Source of the DNA: Lachnospiraceae bacterium UBA3316
Lineage (GTDB): Bacteria > Bacillota > Clostridia > Lachnospirales > Lachnospiraceae
Assembly (NCBI GenBank): GCA_002361955.1
Contig: DESK01000043.1
Coordinates: 1,072-57,536, forward strand
DNA: 56,465 bases
Direction: 5' to 3'
The notes under the pieces are model-generated. The model saw nothing but the letters and a program-made list of their open reading frames with translations, was not told the origin of the DNA and did not search any database. Below, piece after piece: positions 1 through 8,212 of this stretch (position 1 is its first letter; each line of letters begins with the position of its first letter). Position numbers and translations under genes: made by a program.

Positions 1-1
1 A

Positions 2-967
2 AACTGTATCGAAAACGACATAGCTATTGGGGATACACCGGTTTACCCGGGAGAGACCAACAATCCCAAAATAGTCGGGGACAATACGGAGAACACGGTA
101 CTATATGAGGGCACAGTTTATTTTGACGTCAGATTTTCCGTAAGAATACCAAATGCCAGGAAAGAGAGAGAGAGCATAAAGATTATCACCAATGTGGAAG
201 CCCAGCAAAAATATAACACCGGTTATAAGCTGGAAACAAGAGGGATCTTTTATGCTTCCCGGTTGATATCGTCTCAATTGAATACGGAGTTTACGGCGTC
301 ATCCTATAATGATATGAAAAAGGTGTACTCCGTATGGCTCTGTCTCGACGCACCGGCAGGCATCGGAAATGCTGTTTCGGAGTATTCCATTGCGAAAAGG
401 GACATTATAGAGGGGATCCCTGACCATAGGGATGCTTATGATAAGCTCTCTGTATGGCTGATCGCACTGAATGAGGATATGCTTACGGAAACAACGGACG
501 ACAATGAGTTGAGAAAATTCCTGAAAATGTTAAATATACTGTTTTCTTCAAAGATAGAAGCTGCAGAAAAGATAGGTATCTTGAAGGAAAAATATGGTAT
601 TGTCATCGATCAGGCATTGGGAAAGGAGCTGGATGAAATGTGTAATCTGAGCAGAAAGGTTAGGGAAGAAGGGCGCCAAGAAGGCATGGAAATAGGTCGT
701 GAAGAAGGCATGCAAGTAGGTCGTGAAGAAGGTATGGAAATAGGCCGTGAAGAAGGCATGCAAGTAGGGCGTCAAGAAGGCATGGAAATAGGCCGGAAAG
801 AGGGACTGCAAGAAGGAGAGAAAAAAGAAAGATATATAATTGTAAAGAGGCTTATTGAAATTGGCATGCCGGATGGAAATATTGCTGCCGTATCACAGTT
901 AGATCTTGAAGAAATAGAAAAAATCAAGAGAGAAACGGGTAGTGAACCTATAAGGCATTGCTTGTGA
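2..967 (+). CDS. Rpn/PD-(D/E)XK nuclease family transposase-like protein, 5' end outside window
   Basis: The reading frame is open from base 2 and has no start in the window, so the N-terminus is missing; a Met-initiated reading from 194 would use a GTG inside the conserved part. The visible start contains an Asp in a strand (YFDVRFSV) followed by NVEAQ, which matches the D...(E/Q)xQ core of PD-(D/E)XK nucleases of the Rpn/transposase_31 type. These act in recombination-linked DNA cleavage and are usually multicopy. The C-terminal third is a charged helix of six 8-residue repeats (GREEGMEI-type), also typical of the family. There are no terminal repeats or partner genes, so a complete mobile element is not shown. 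The family call is fairly secure; the activity is inferred. Confidence 0.75.
   Translation, partial: NCIENDIAIGDTPVYPGETNNPKIVGDNTENTVLYEGTVYFDVRFSVRIPNARKERESIKIITNVEAQQKYNTGYKLETRGIFYASRLISSQLNTEFTASSYNDMKKVYSVWLCLDAPAGIGNAVSEYSIAKRDIIEGIPDHRDAYDKLSVWLIALNEDMLTETTDDNELRKFLKMLNILFSSKIEAAEKIGILKEKYGIVIDQALGKELDEMCNLSRKVREEGRQEGMEIGREEGMQVGREEGMEIGREEGMQVGRQEGMEIGRKEGLQEGEKKERYIIVKRLIEIGMPDGNIAAVSQLDLEEIEKIKRETGSEPIRHCL
671..814 (+). repeat. Six in-frame 24-bp tandem repeats in the nuclease C-terminus
   Basis: Units start at 671, 695, 719, 743, 767 and 791. Each encodes a Gly-Arg-x-Glu-Gly-Met/Leu-x-x octapeptide. Units alternate between MEI and MQV versions, which suggests duplication of a 48-bp pair. 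The array is a likely site of slippage, and its copy number should vary between strains. Confidence 0.9.
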
Positions 968-1690
968 AACACTTGAAGCGGTTTATATGATTCCGAACGG
1001 AGCGTAGTGGTAGTCTTCCGCATCTTACAGACCGAAGCCTTTATGGTGACGGAATAAGAAGGACTTATTCAGTTGCATGGGCAGGAAGAAGTTGCGTTGA
1101 AGAAGTTATTGAAATATATTTTTCTCGAATGATTTTAGAGAAAAATTGTGTACGGTTGATGCGGTGGCAGCGTTTCTTATTCGTCGGGAGTTCGCCCCGC
1201 TATCTGTGTTTCAGGTGATCTTCCTGTTGGGATTTCTGAAAATGGTAATGCGCTTAAGTATTCGTTTAATTAGCAACGTATAACAGGGAATCAAGGCAAG
1301 GATTGAAAAATACAAGATCTATGCCTTTACATTGGAACAACGCGGCAAGTAGTAGTGGCAGAGGGCTGGTCTCTCTGCCTTTTTTGGGTAATCAAAGTTC
1401 TTGAGGGTCTGCCAAACTTGTTGAGGGTTTTTATAGTGGTGTTTCTCGTTTCACGACAAGAAACACCGCGGAGATGGCAGCCGCCGGAACCTCCGCAGCC
1501 ACGATTGAAATCTAAGCACCATCAATTGCCTAAAGCAACGGCAGCAGTAAAGCAGCGGCTGCCTGAAATACGAATGTCCGCAAGAAAGAAATCAATGCGG
1601 AGGTTAACCCGTCATTGATGCCGTAAGGAAGCCGGAAGCGAAAATGGCAAACCCCATAAATATGAGAAAGCTGGTCTTTTGTACAGATTC
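968..1690. other. Gene-poor stretch with two hairpins
   Basis: No reading frame here has a ribosome site together with recognisable protein content. It holds a terminator-like hairpin (1357-1385) and an inverted repeat (1438-1446 with 1459-1467, GGTGTTTCT/AGAAACACC). A frame at 1355-1618 gives a Pro/Arg-rich peptide with no family resemblance. The stretch may be decayed sequence beside the nuclease gene, but nothing shows what it was. Confidence 0.5.
1357..1385 (+). terminator. Intrinsic terminator-like hairpin
   Basis: GGCAGAG (1357-1363) pairs with CTCTGCC (1373-1379) and is followed directly by six T. It lies 390 bases after the nuclease stop with no gene between, so it may end that transcript or one from a lost gene. 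Confidence 0.7.
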
Positions 1691-1718
1691 TTGAAGGATA
1701 AGGCCGCCTGTGATATCC

Positions 1719-1751
1719 TTTATACGAATTTTATACTGGGCATGCTATGCT
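1719..1751 (+). promoter_or_regulatory. Predicted response-regulator site and promoter of the two-component operon
   Basis: Two TTTATAC heptamers (1719-1725 and 1730-1736) are spaced one helical turn (11 bp) apart. They sit 9 bases before a -10-like TATGCT (1746-1751), in place of a good -35. The same layout occurs at 3588-3620 before the lipoprotein operon. Tandem direct repeats over the -35 are the usual target of OmpR-family dimers, so autoregulation is inferred. A second possible promoter, TTGAAG-17-TATCCT (1691-1719), overlaps it. Confidence 0.6.
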
Positions 1752-1773
1752 GGAGGAAAAATGAGGTGACAAC

Positions 1774-2454
1774 ATGAAAATTCTGATAGTGGAAGACGAA
1801 AAGATATTGCGCGATTCCCTTGCGGAGGGGCTGCGCCTTAAGGGGTATGCGGTGGATCTTGCTGTGGACGGGGAAGATGCCGGGGAAAAGGTGTTCTGTG
1901 AAACGTATGATCTCATTATCTTGGACTTGAATTTGCCAAAAGTGGATGGCTTTACGGTGCTGGAAAACTTCAGAAAAGAAAATCTCGATGTGCCGGTGTT
2001 GATTCTCTCGGCGCGGGATGGAATCGATGATAAGGTGAAAGGGCTGGACTTAGGCGCCAATGACTACTTGACGAAGCCCTTTCATTTTGCGGAATTTGAG
2101 GCCAGGGTGCGCTCGCTTTTGCGCCGGAAAACAGTTGTTGAGAACGCTATCCTGTCCTGCGGGCCGCTGTGCTTTGATACGGTAACCAGAGAGGTGACTG
2201 CGGCGGGCAGCCCGATTTCTCTGACGCTGAAAGAGTCAGCCCTTCTGGAATATCTTCTGCTGCATAAAGGCAGGGTGATCAAGCTGGAGGAACTGATCGA
2301 ACACGTCTGGGATATCCATGCGGATGCTTTTTCGAATTCCGTGCGCGTGCATATGTCCTCCCTGCGCCGGAAGCTGAAGGCCGGGATGGGGTATGATCCC
2401 ATAACCAACAGGATTGGCGAGGGCTATGTGATAAGGGAGGATGACGTAGTATGA
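1774..2454 (+). CDS. OmpR/PhoB-family response regulator
   Basis: A 226-residue DNA-binding response regulator. The receiver domain (about 1-115) has the acidic pair E8/D9, the phospho-acceptor D51 in LIILDLNLPKVDGF, the Ser of LSAR and the Lys of LTKPF. The C-terminal half (about 130-222) is a winged helix with the family ending RRKL...ITNRIGEGYVI. AGGTGA at 1764-1769 places the ATG. The stop overlaps the kinase start by 4 bases (ATGA), so the two are translationally coupled. The stimulus is unknown. Downstream thiol-redox and ABC genes, which carry the same upstream repeat, are its likely targets. Confidence 0.93.
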   Translation: MKILIVEDEKILRDSLAEGLRLKGYAVDLAVDGEDAGEKVFCETYDLIILDLNLPKVDGFTVLENFRKENLDVPVLILSARDGIDDKVKGLDLGANDYLTKPFHFAEFEARVRSLLRRKTVVENAILSCGPLCFDTVTREVTAAGSPISLTLKESALLEYLLLHKGRVIKLEELIEHVWDIHADAFSNSVRVHMSSLRRKLKAGMGYDPITNRIGEGYVIREDDVV

Positions 2455-3587
2455 AGAGAAGCCTGCCGCTAAAATATAAATTGACGATCACCTCGGCGGT
2501 GATACTGACAGCCATGTGTGTGATCTTTGCCACATCTTCTATTTTTTCGGCCCATACGCTGGTTGACGCGGCCAGGCTCGTACCTTCGAAACCGATCGCC
2601 GATGGCATGCCGGTTGAACCGGCTTCTGGCGACGCTCTGGTGGAACTGGAGGCTGCCCAAATAGCCACGGCCCCGGCCACGGCAGCCCTTGGGCAGTTTC
2701 GCGGCACGGCCATAGGGACGATGGCCTGCCTGATTGTATTTGGTGCCGCTTTGACGTATGTATTTGCCGCCAAAACGCTGAAGCCGCTGGAGAAGTTGAC
2801 GGAGACGGTCAACAACATCAATATTCACAATCTGGACGAAAAGATTCCCCTGCCCGGCACCGGGGACGAAGTGGATCGCCTGACGGAGTCGTTTAACGAT
2901 ATGACGGCTAAGCTGAATCAGGCCTATCAGGTACAGAAGAATTTTTCGGCAAATGCCGCCCACGAGCTGCGGACGCCTCTGGCGCTGCTCCAAACTCAGG
3001 TGGATGTGTTTCAGATGAGGGCGGGCAGAAGCGTCGCGGAATATAATGCGCTGCTGCGCAGCATTAGCGAAAGCACAGACCGCCTGTCCCATCTGGTCAA
3101 CGATCTTCTCAGCTTTACGACGGAGCAGGAAGTATCTATGACAGAGGAAGTGAATCTGAGAGAGCTGTTGGAAGAAACTGCCTTTGAATTAGAAGAGAGC
3201 GCTGCTGCCAGGCAGATTCAGATCGAGATTTCAGGGGAGGGTGTTGTGCATGGAAGTGACAGACTGCTTCAGCGGGCCTTCTACAATCTCATCTCGAATG
3301 CTATCCGATACAACGTGGAGGGCGGCAAGATCCTTGTCCAAATCTCAAAGGAGAGAGTGACGGTTGCCGACACCGGCATAGGGATCCCTGACGAGGCGAA
3401 GCCAAACATTTTTCATTCCTTTTTCTGTGTGGATAAATCCCGCAGCCGGGAGCTTGGAGGAAGCGGCCTTGGCCTGGCGATCGTAAAAAATATCATAGAA
3501 AAGCACCAGGGATCAATCTGTGTCAGGGACTACGATCCCCAGGGCAGTATATTTGTTATAGATTTTCCCGGAGAAAAGACTGTGTAA
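2451..3587 (+). CDS. HAMP-domain sensor histidine kinase
   Basis: A 378-residue membrane kinase that should phosphorylate the regulator encoded just upstream. There are two membrane segments (about 10-32 and 84-107) with a short extracytoplasmic loop of about 50 residues and no known sensor fold, then HAMP (about 108-160). The dimerisation helix carries H171 in AAHELRTPLALL. The ATPase domain shows N-box NLISNAIRYN, G1 VADTGIGIP, F-box FHSFFCVDKSR and G2 GGSGLGLAIV. The small loop suggests sensing within the membrane or through a partner such as the neighbouring ABC proteins, as in bacitracin-type kinases; that is inference. It overlaps the regulator gene by 4 bases. Confidence 0.93.
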   Translation: MKRSLPLKYKLTITSAVILTAMCVIFATSSIFSAHTLVDAARLVPSKPIADGMPVEPASGDALVELEAAQIATAPATAALGQFRGTAIGTMACLIVFGAALTYVFAAKTLKPLEKLTETVNNINIHNLDEKIPLPGTGDEVDRLTESFNDMTAKLNQAYQVQKNFSANAAHELRTPLALLQTQVDVFQMRAGRSVAEYNALLRSISESTDRLSHLVNDLLSFTTEQEVSMTEEVNLRELLEETAFELEESAAARQIQIEISGEGVVHGSDRLLQRAFYNLISNAIRYNVEGGKILVQISKERVTVADTGIGIPDEAKPNIFHSFFCVDKSRSRELGGSGLGLAIVKNIIEKHQGSICVRDYDPQGSIFVIDFPGEKTV

Positions 3588-3620
3588 TTTATACGGATTT
3601 TATATCCCTGCTTTTATAAT
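3588..3620 (+). promoter_or_regulatory. Predicted response-regulator site and promoter of the lipoprotein/ABC operon
   Basis: TTTATAC (3588-3594) and TTTATAT (3599-3605) are 11 bp apart, with 9 bases to a perfect TATAAT (3615-3620). The repeat phase, linker pattern (GGAT here, GAAT at 1726) and distance to the -10 are the same as upstream of the regulator gene. The -35 is replaced by the repeats, which fits an activator-dependent promoter. Confidence 0.65.
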
Positions 3621-3709
3621 GATGCTATTAGTCCCTAAAGGGGATGATCCGCGTAATTGTGAGGGTGCTGAACAGTTACGATTATCAAAATGCAAGGAGG
3701 CTTTTATTT

Positions 3710-4336
3710 ATGAAAAAAGCAATGACATTCTTTATGGCGCTGACGCTGGCCCTTGGTTTGGCGGCCTGCGGCAAGGGAACCGTAAACAGCGGCGTCCCCA
3801 TATCCGGCGATATCCTGGAGGATCAGTTTCAGGAAACGCATAGCGAAGAGTTTGAGCCTGTCCCTCTGGGCGATTTTTCCGCCCGGGATTTTGAGGGAAA
3901 TACTATCACGAAGGATCTGTTTGGGGAGTATGATCTGACGATGGTCAACCTCTGGACGACGACCTGCAGCTACTGTATTCAGGAGATGCCTGTTTTGAAT
4001 GAATTGCGAAAGGAGTTTCAGGAGGACGGCGTCAGCTTCAATATTGTCAGCATCTGTATGGATGTTGGAAATACGGAGGAAATACATGAGGAAAATCTGG
4101 AAAAGGCCAAGGAGATTATGGAAAAGGCGGAGGTGGAGTTTCCAAATCTGATCCCGGACAGCGTCCTTCTGGAAGGGCGGCTGAAGGGGATTCAGGCGTA
4201 TCCGGAAAGCTTCTTTGTGGATCGTGAAGGAAATGTTGTCAGTGAGCCTTATATTGGGAGTATGCCAAAAAACCATTGGCGGGTGACGATGAACAATGAG
4301 ATAGAAAAGCTTGCACAGGACGGAGATAAGGAGTAG
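3710..4336 (+). CDS. TlpA/ResA-like thioredoxin-fold lipoprotein
   Basis: A 208-residue protein anchored outside the membrane. The start at 3710 is chosen because AAGGAGG (3694-3700) precedes it and because it begins a lipoprotein signal (MKKAMTFF...LGLAAC, lipidated C20). A longer frame from 3644 has no ribosome site. The thioredoxin fold of the TlpA/AhpC-TSA type contains the CXXC active site in WTTTCSYCIQEMP (about residues 87-90) and a cis-Pro region near AYPESFFVD. Family members reduce or isomerise extracytoplasmic thiols. No CcdA/DsbD-like reductant gene is adjacent. The CXXC microprotein and 4Fe-4S membrane protein further on are candidate electron donors, by inference. Confidence 0.88.
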   Translation: MKKAMTFFMALTLALGLAACGKGTVNSGVPISGDILEDQFQETHSEEFEPVPLGDFSARDFEGNTITKDLFGEYDLTMVNLWTTTCSYCIQEMPVLNELRKEFQEDGVSFNIVSICMDVGNTEEIHEENLEKAKEIMEKAEVEFPNLIPDSVLLEGRLKGIQAYPESFFVDREGNVVSEPYIGSMPKNHWRVTMNNEIEKLAQDGDKE

Positions 4337-4339
4337 GAT

Positions 4340-6238
4340 ATGTTGGAATTAAAAAATATCACCAAACGATTTGGCGCTGAAGTGGTGCTGCAGGATGTCT
4401 CTCTTTCCATTAACGGGGGCATGAACTATATTGTGGGCATTTCCGGCAGCGGAAAAACCACCCTGCTGCGCATCCTCTCTGCCATGGATACTCAGTACGA
4501 GGGCGAGGCGTTTTATGACGGAAAAAATCTCAAGACCCTGACGGAACAGGAGCGCGCGCAGCTCTATGGGACAGAGCTTGGCTTTGTCGCCCAGGGTTTT
4601 CATCTGATCGGTGAGCTGACAGTCCGGGAGAACATTCTGGTTCCTGCTTACCGGAAGCCTGAGGGGAAGGAAGGCCGCCTGAAGGCCCTGCTGAAAAAGC
4701 TCAAGCTGGAAAAGCTGGCCGATCAGAAGGTCAGCACCTTGTCCGGCGGCCAAAAGCAGCGGGTTGCCATTGCCAGAGAGCTGATGAAAGATCCCCGGGT
4801 GCTGATTGCGGATGAGCCTACGGCTGCGCTGGACGCCAGAACGGCCCGGGAGATCGGGGAGCTTTTGTGCGCCATCGCCAGGGAACGGACAGTCATCGTG
4901 GTGACCCATGACACGTCTCTGATACAGGGAAAATGCTCTGTCTTTGAACTGGACAAAGGGGTACTGCGCAAATGCAGAGTGGCAGAGGGCGCGTCACAAC
5001 AGCCCCGTTCTGTGGGGCAAAAGGGGCGTCTGGGACTGTGCGCTGCCCTGCGCATGGCCCTGGTCACAGGCAGGAGGCAGCCGGGAAAGCTGTTGTCCTT
5101 GGCGGCTGCAGTGGCTATTGCCGCTTCCTGCCTTGCGATGAACTGCGGCGGGCTTCTTGACGGAAGCAGCAACCAGGCATTTCGGGAGCTGCTAAAAAAG
5201 CAGGGGAATTCGGTGATGAATTTGGAGATTGTCCCTTCCTTTATGGGCGCTTCCGGCGTGGAGGAGGAAACATCGGAGGGTCCCCAAAGTGTCGATCAGG
5301 ATATCAGCGGGCTGCTGGAGGAATACCAGGAAGACAGCCGCGTGGAGGCGATCATTATGGACGCGCCCATGGATGATATGGTCGTTACCCTGGACGGTAA
5401 GGATTTTATCATTGAATCCACCGGCCAGGCTCCCGTATTTAACAGGATGGTTGCCGGAAAGCTTGCTGACAACAGCAAATATGAGATTGTCCTTCCCCAA
5501 ATCCTGGTCAAAAAACTGGGCTGCACCAATGAGGAGATCATCGGAAAGGAGTTGCCTTTTATCGGGTCTGTATACAACTGGGACAGCGGTGAGCCTGTGA
5601 CCATGCCGATCTCCTTTACGGCTACGGTTTCCGGCGTTGCCGATACCTCTTATGGAATAGAATATGAGGGTAAGGTTATGGTGCTGGAGCATGAGGATTC
5701 CCTCTTCCCATCCCTGGCTATTATGAAGGATATCTACAAGCAGGCAGGGAAAAAAGATCCGAGCTTTGGCTTTACCATTCGCCCGGATTCTCCGGAACAC
5801 TATCTGGAGATCTACGACGAATTGATGGGGAAGGGGATTGTACCTCTGGGACAGGTTGAGCTGCTTCGCGATGTTGTGGGGCTTAAAGGCGACGCGCTGG
5901 CGCAGACAGGAATTTCCTATGTGCTGCTGGCTGTGCTTTCGGCGCTGGCTGTGCTTTCCGTATGCCTGATTTGCAGCCTGATGCGAAAAAAAGAGTACGC
6001 CATTTACCGGCTCAGCGGTTATACGAAGGGGAACCTTGCTGCGCTGACCCTGGCAGAATCTGCCGGAGTATTTCTTGTAAGCGGTTTTCTGAGCATGGCC
6101 GCGGCGCTGCTCCTTGGCGTACCTGTATGGCTGGGGCTTGTTCTTAGCCTGGGCCTGTCTGGCATCTGTTTTGCGGAGACCTGCCTGGTGGTTTTCCAGG
6201 TCAGTCCTTTGACTGCGTTGAAAACGGGAGGCCGCTGA
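4340..6238 (+). CDS. ABC transporter, fused ATPase and FtsX-like permease (first of pair)
   Basis: A 632-residue MacB-like half-transporter. The ATPase (about 1-215) has Walker A GISGSGKTT, signature LSGGQKQR and Walker B VLIADEPTAALD. The permease has one membrane segment at about 248-270, a large extracytoplasmic domain (about 270-520) and three C-terminal segments, which is the FtsX/MacB layout. Such proteins are mechanotransducers or exporters of peptides and lipids rather than importers. It starts 3 bases after the thioredoxin lipoprotein and overlaps the second ABC gene by one base, so the two probably form a heterodimer. The substrate is unknown. Confidence 0.9.
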   Translation: MLELKNITKRFGAEVVLQDVSLSINGGMNYIVGISGSGKTTLLRILSAMDTQYEGEAFYDGKNLKTLTEQERAQLYGTELGFVAQGFHLIGELTVRENILVPAYRKPEGKEGRLKALLKKLKLEKLADQKVSTLSGGQKQRVAIARELMKDPRVLIADEPTAALDARTAREIGELLCAIARERTVIVVTHDTSLIQGKCSVFELDKGVLRKCRVAEGASQQPRSVGQKGRLGLCAALRMALVTGRRQPGKLLSLAAAVAIAASCLAMNCGGLLDGSSNQAFRELLKKQGNSVMNLEIVPSFMGASGVEEETSEGPQSVDQDISGLLEEYQEDSRVEAIIMDAPMDDMVVTLDGKDFIIESTGQAPVFNRMVAGKLADNSKYEIVLPQILVKKLGCTNEEIIGKELPFIGSVYNWDSGEPVTMPISFTATVSGVADTSYGIEYEGKVMVLEHEDSLFPSLAIMKDIYKQAGKKDPSFGFTIRPDSPEHYLEIYDELMGKGIVPLGQVELLRDVVGLKGDALAQTGISYVLLAVLSALAVLSVCLICSLMRKKEYAIYRLSGYTKGNLAALTLAESAGVFLVSGFLSMAAALLLGVPVWLGLVLSLGLSGICFAETCLVVFQVSPLTALKTGGR

Positions 6239-8034
6239 TGATAGAGATCAAGAACCTTTTTAAGAAATACGGGGACCAGGTGGTGCTGGATGGATTTTCC
6301 CATACGTTTGGCGACTGTGGCATCACCTGCCTTCTGGGAGTTTCCGGAGCAGGCAAAAGCACCCTGTTTAACCTCCTTGCAGGCTTTGACAGGGAATACA
6401 GCGGCGATCTTATGGTTGCCGGGCAAAGGCTTGCTGATTTATCGGCAGAGGAGATCGCTGATTACCGAAAGTACACGGTCGGCTTCGCATTTCAGGAATA
6501 CCATTTGCTTGCGGGCGATACTGTACTGGAGAATATCCTGCTGGCCGCTGAGCTTGTCTGCCAGGATCAGGAGAAAAACAGGCAGTGGGCCCAGGCGATG
6601 CTGCGGCGTCTCGGCATTGAAGAAAAAGCCAATGAGAAAATGGAGAATCTGTCCGGCGGCCAAAAACAGCGGGTCGCCATTGCAAGGGCTCTGGCCAAAG
6701 ACCCGAAGCTGATTTTGGCGGACGAGCCGACGGGAGCCCTCGACCGCAGGACAGCAGGGGAGATCATGGAGATTTTTGCAGAGATTGCCCGGGAGCAGCC
6801 CGTGCTGATCATCACGCACGATCCGAAGATTTGCGATTATGCGGACGAAGTGATCACCATAGAAGAGGGAAAATGTGTGGTGCGCAAAGAACGAGAGCAT
6901 AGGGCATCGGCAGAACGCAGAAGGCAGAGCAGCCGGAAGGGCGGAGCTGTTTCTATGTTTCAAAGAGCCTTACATAACTTCCGGGTTCATTTTAAGCGCT
7001 TTTTCGGGGTTTCTCTGGCGGTGGCCGTCGCCGTATGCGCGGTGCTGCTGTCATTTTCTTCACAAACGGTGATCCAGGAAAGGATTCGCAGTTTTGAGGA
7101 GAAGAACACAGCCTTTGCGTGGGGGCAGGTGATACCGGGGGAAGGGCACACGGCCGAACAGCTTCTTTCGCTTCTGGGCCAATCGCCCGATATCCGGCAG
7201 TGTTATGCCCAGTATCAGGTCCCGGAGTGCGGCATAGAGTTTGGAGAATGTGATGTCCGTCTTCCTTCCAAGCAATTTGGAAGCATTTCCGCCGAATCCA
7301 TGAACATCGGCGTTATGCCGGAGCAGGGAGAGATTGCCATCACACCGTCGCTTGCCAGGCAGTTCGCGGAGGACATCCGGACGCTGCCGGGGAAGGAGAT
7401 TACATTCTCCTGCGGCGGTTTTTCAAAGAAATTGAGGATCAGCGGAATTTACAACGGAAGCTTTGACGACTATTATCTGGACGCGGGAACGGAGCAGGAG
7501 CTGTACGGCGCCCTCCGGGCAGGGGATGCCCCCGTATCCGTGGCCTATCAGGCCAAAGGCTTTCACGAGGTTTTAGAGGTGGAAGCGCAGCTGGTGGAAA
7601 AAGGACTGGCTCCCGTTACGGCGGCCAAACAGGTGGAAAGCCTGAAAGAAACCTTTGGGAAGCTGCAGAGGCTGTTCGTGATGGTATCCGCCTTCATCGC
7701 AGTCATTGCCCTTTGCATTTGTATGATGCTTTTGATGAAAACGGCGCGCATGCGTGCCGGGGAGATGGGGCTTTTGGTGGCTTTGGGCTACCAGCGGAAA
7801 CAGATCCGAAAAATGCTCCTTTGGGAAAGCCTCTTTCTGTCAGGAGTTTCCGCACTGATCACCGCAGTGGTTTTGCTTTTGCTCACGGCTCTGTCGGGAG
7901 TTCTGCCGATCCGCACTTCCCCCGTTTCGTTTGCGGCAAGTATCTGCGGCACAGTCCTTTTTGTGTGGCTTACAACGGCTGTTTCCAATAGAAAGCTGTT
8001 AAAAACAGATCCTGCCAAAGTCCTGAGACAGTAG
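6238..8034 (+). CDS. ABC transporter, fused ATPase and FtsX-like permease (second of pair)
   Basis: A 598-residue partner of the preceding ABC protein. The ATPase (about 1-215) has GVSGAGKST, LSGGQKQR and LILADEPTGALD. Membrane segments lie at about 257-278 and in three C-terminal helices (about 475-500, 520-550, 560-585), around an extracytoplasmic domain of roughly 190 residues that is clearly smaller than in the partner. Both ATPase sites look intact. ATG overlaps the upstream TGA by one base. Exporter or mechanotransmission function is inferred from the family; co-transcription with the thioredoxin lipoprotein suggests a redox-linked cargo or sensor. Confidence 0.9.
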   Translation: MIEIKNLFKKYGDQVVLDGFSHTFGDCGITCLLGVSGAGKSTLFNLLAGFDREYSGDLMVAGQRLADLSAEEIADYRKYTVGFAFQEYHLLAGDTVLENILLAAELVCQDQEKNRQWAQAMLRRLGIEEKANEKMENLSGGQKQRVAIARALAKDPKLILADEPTGALDRRTAGEIMEIFAEIAREQPVLIITHDPKICDYADEVITIEEGKCVVRKEREHRASAERRRQSSRKGGAVSMFQRALHNFRVHFKRFFGVSLAVAVAVCAVLLSFSSQTVIQERIRSFEEKNTAFAWGQVIPGEGHTAEQLLSLLGQSPDIRQCYAQYQVPECGIEFGECDVRLPSKQFGSISAESMNIGVMPEQGEIAITPSLARQFAEDIRTLPGKEITFSCGGFSKKLRISGIYNGSFDDYYLDAGTEQELYGALRAGDAPVSVAYQAKGFHEVLEVEAQLVEKGLAPVTAAKQVESLKETFGKLQRLFVMVSAFIAVIALCICMMLLMKTARMRAGEMGLLVALGYQRKQIRKMLLWESLFLSGVSALITAVVLLLLTALSGVLPIRTSPVSFAASICGTVLFVWLTTAVSNRKLLKTDPAKVLRQ

Positions 8035-8056
8035 GCAGAGTGAAGGAGGAATACTC

Positions 8057-8212
8057 ATGAATCAAAAAAAGATCTTTTCTTCCAACCGGGTTACCGTACT
8101 GCTGTTATTCATCGGTATGGTGTTTCTGGCTCTTGGAATCTGGCGCGAGGAGTATACAATCGTCATGGAAAAGGCTATCAATATATGTTTGGAGTGTATA
8201 GGAATTGGATAA
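8057..8212 (+). CDS. CD1871A-like CXXC microprotein, single membrane span
   Basis: A 51-residue protein preceded by AAGGAGGA (8043-8050). The N-terminus is basic (MNQKK), one hydrophobic helix spans about 12-29, and a short tail ends with CLEC near the C-terminus. Positive residues before the helix put the CXXC outside the membrane. It resembles the small CD1871A family of CXXC proteins that sit beside membrane 4Fe-4S proteins in Clostridia; this is from memory of the family. The stop codon overlaps the TTG start of the 4Fe-4S gene by 8 bases, so the two are translationally coupled. A role as thiol relay between that protein and the thioredoxin lipoprotein is inference. Confidence 0.8.
   Translation: MNQKKIFSSNRVTVLLLFIGMVFLALGIWREEYTIVMEKAINICLECIGIG

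Noticed and set aside
671..814. Short tandem repeats that could suggest a CRISPR array
   Set aside because: Units are contiguous, in frame, 24 bp long and without spacers; they encode the charged tail of the nuclease.
1355..1618. An 87-residue frame in the gene-poor stretch
   Set aside because: It begins on a terminator stem, has no ribosome site, and its Pro/Arg-rich translation looks like out-of-frame sequence.
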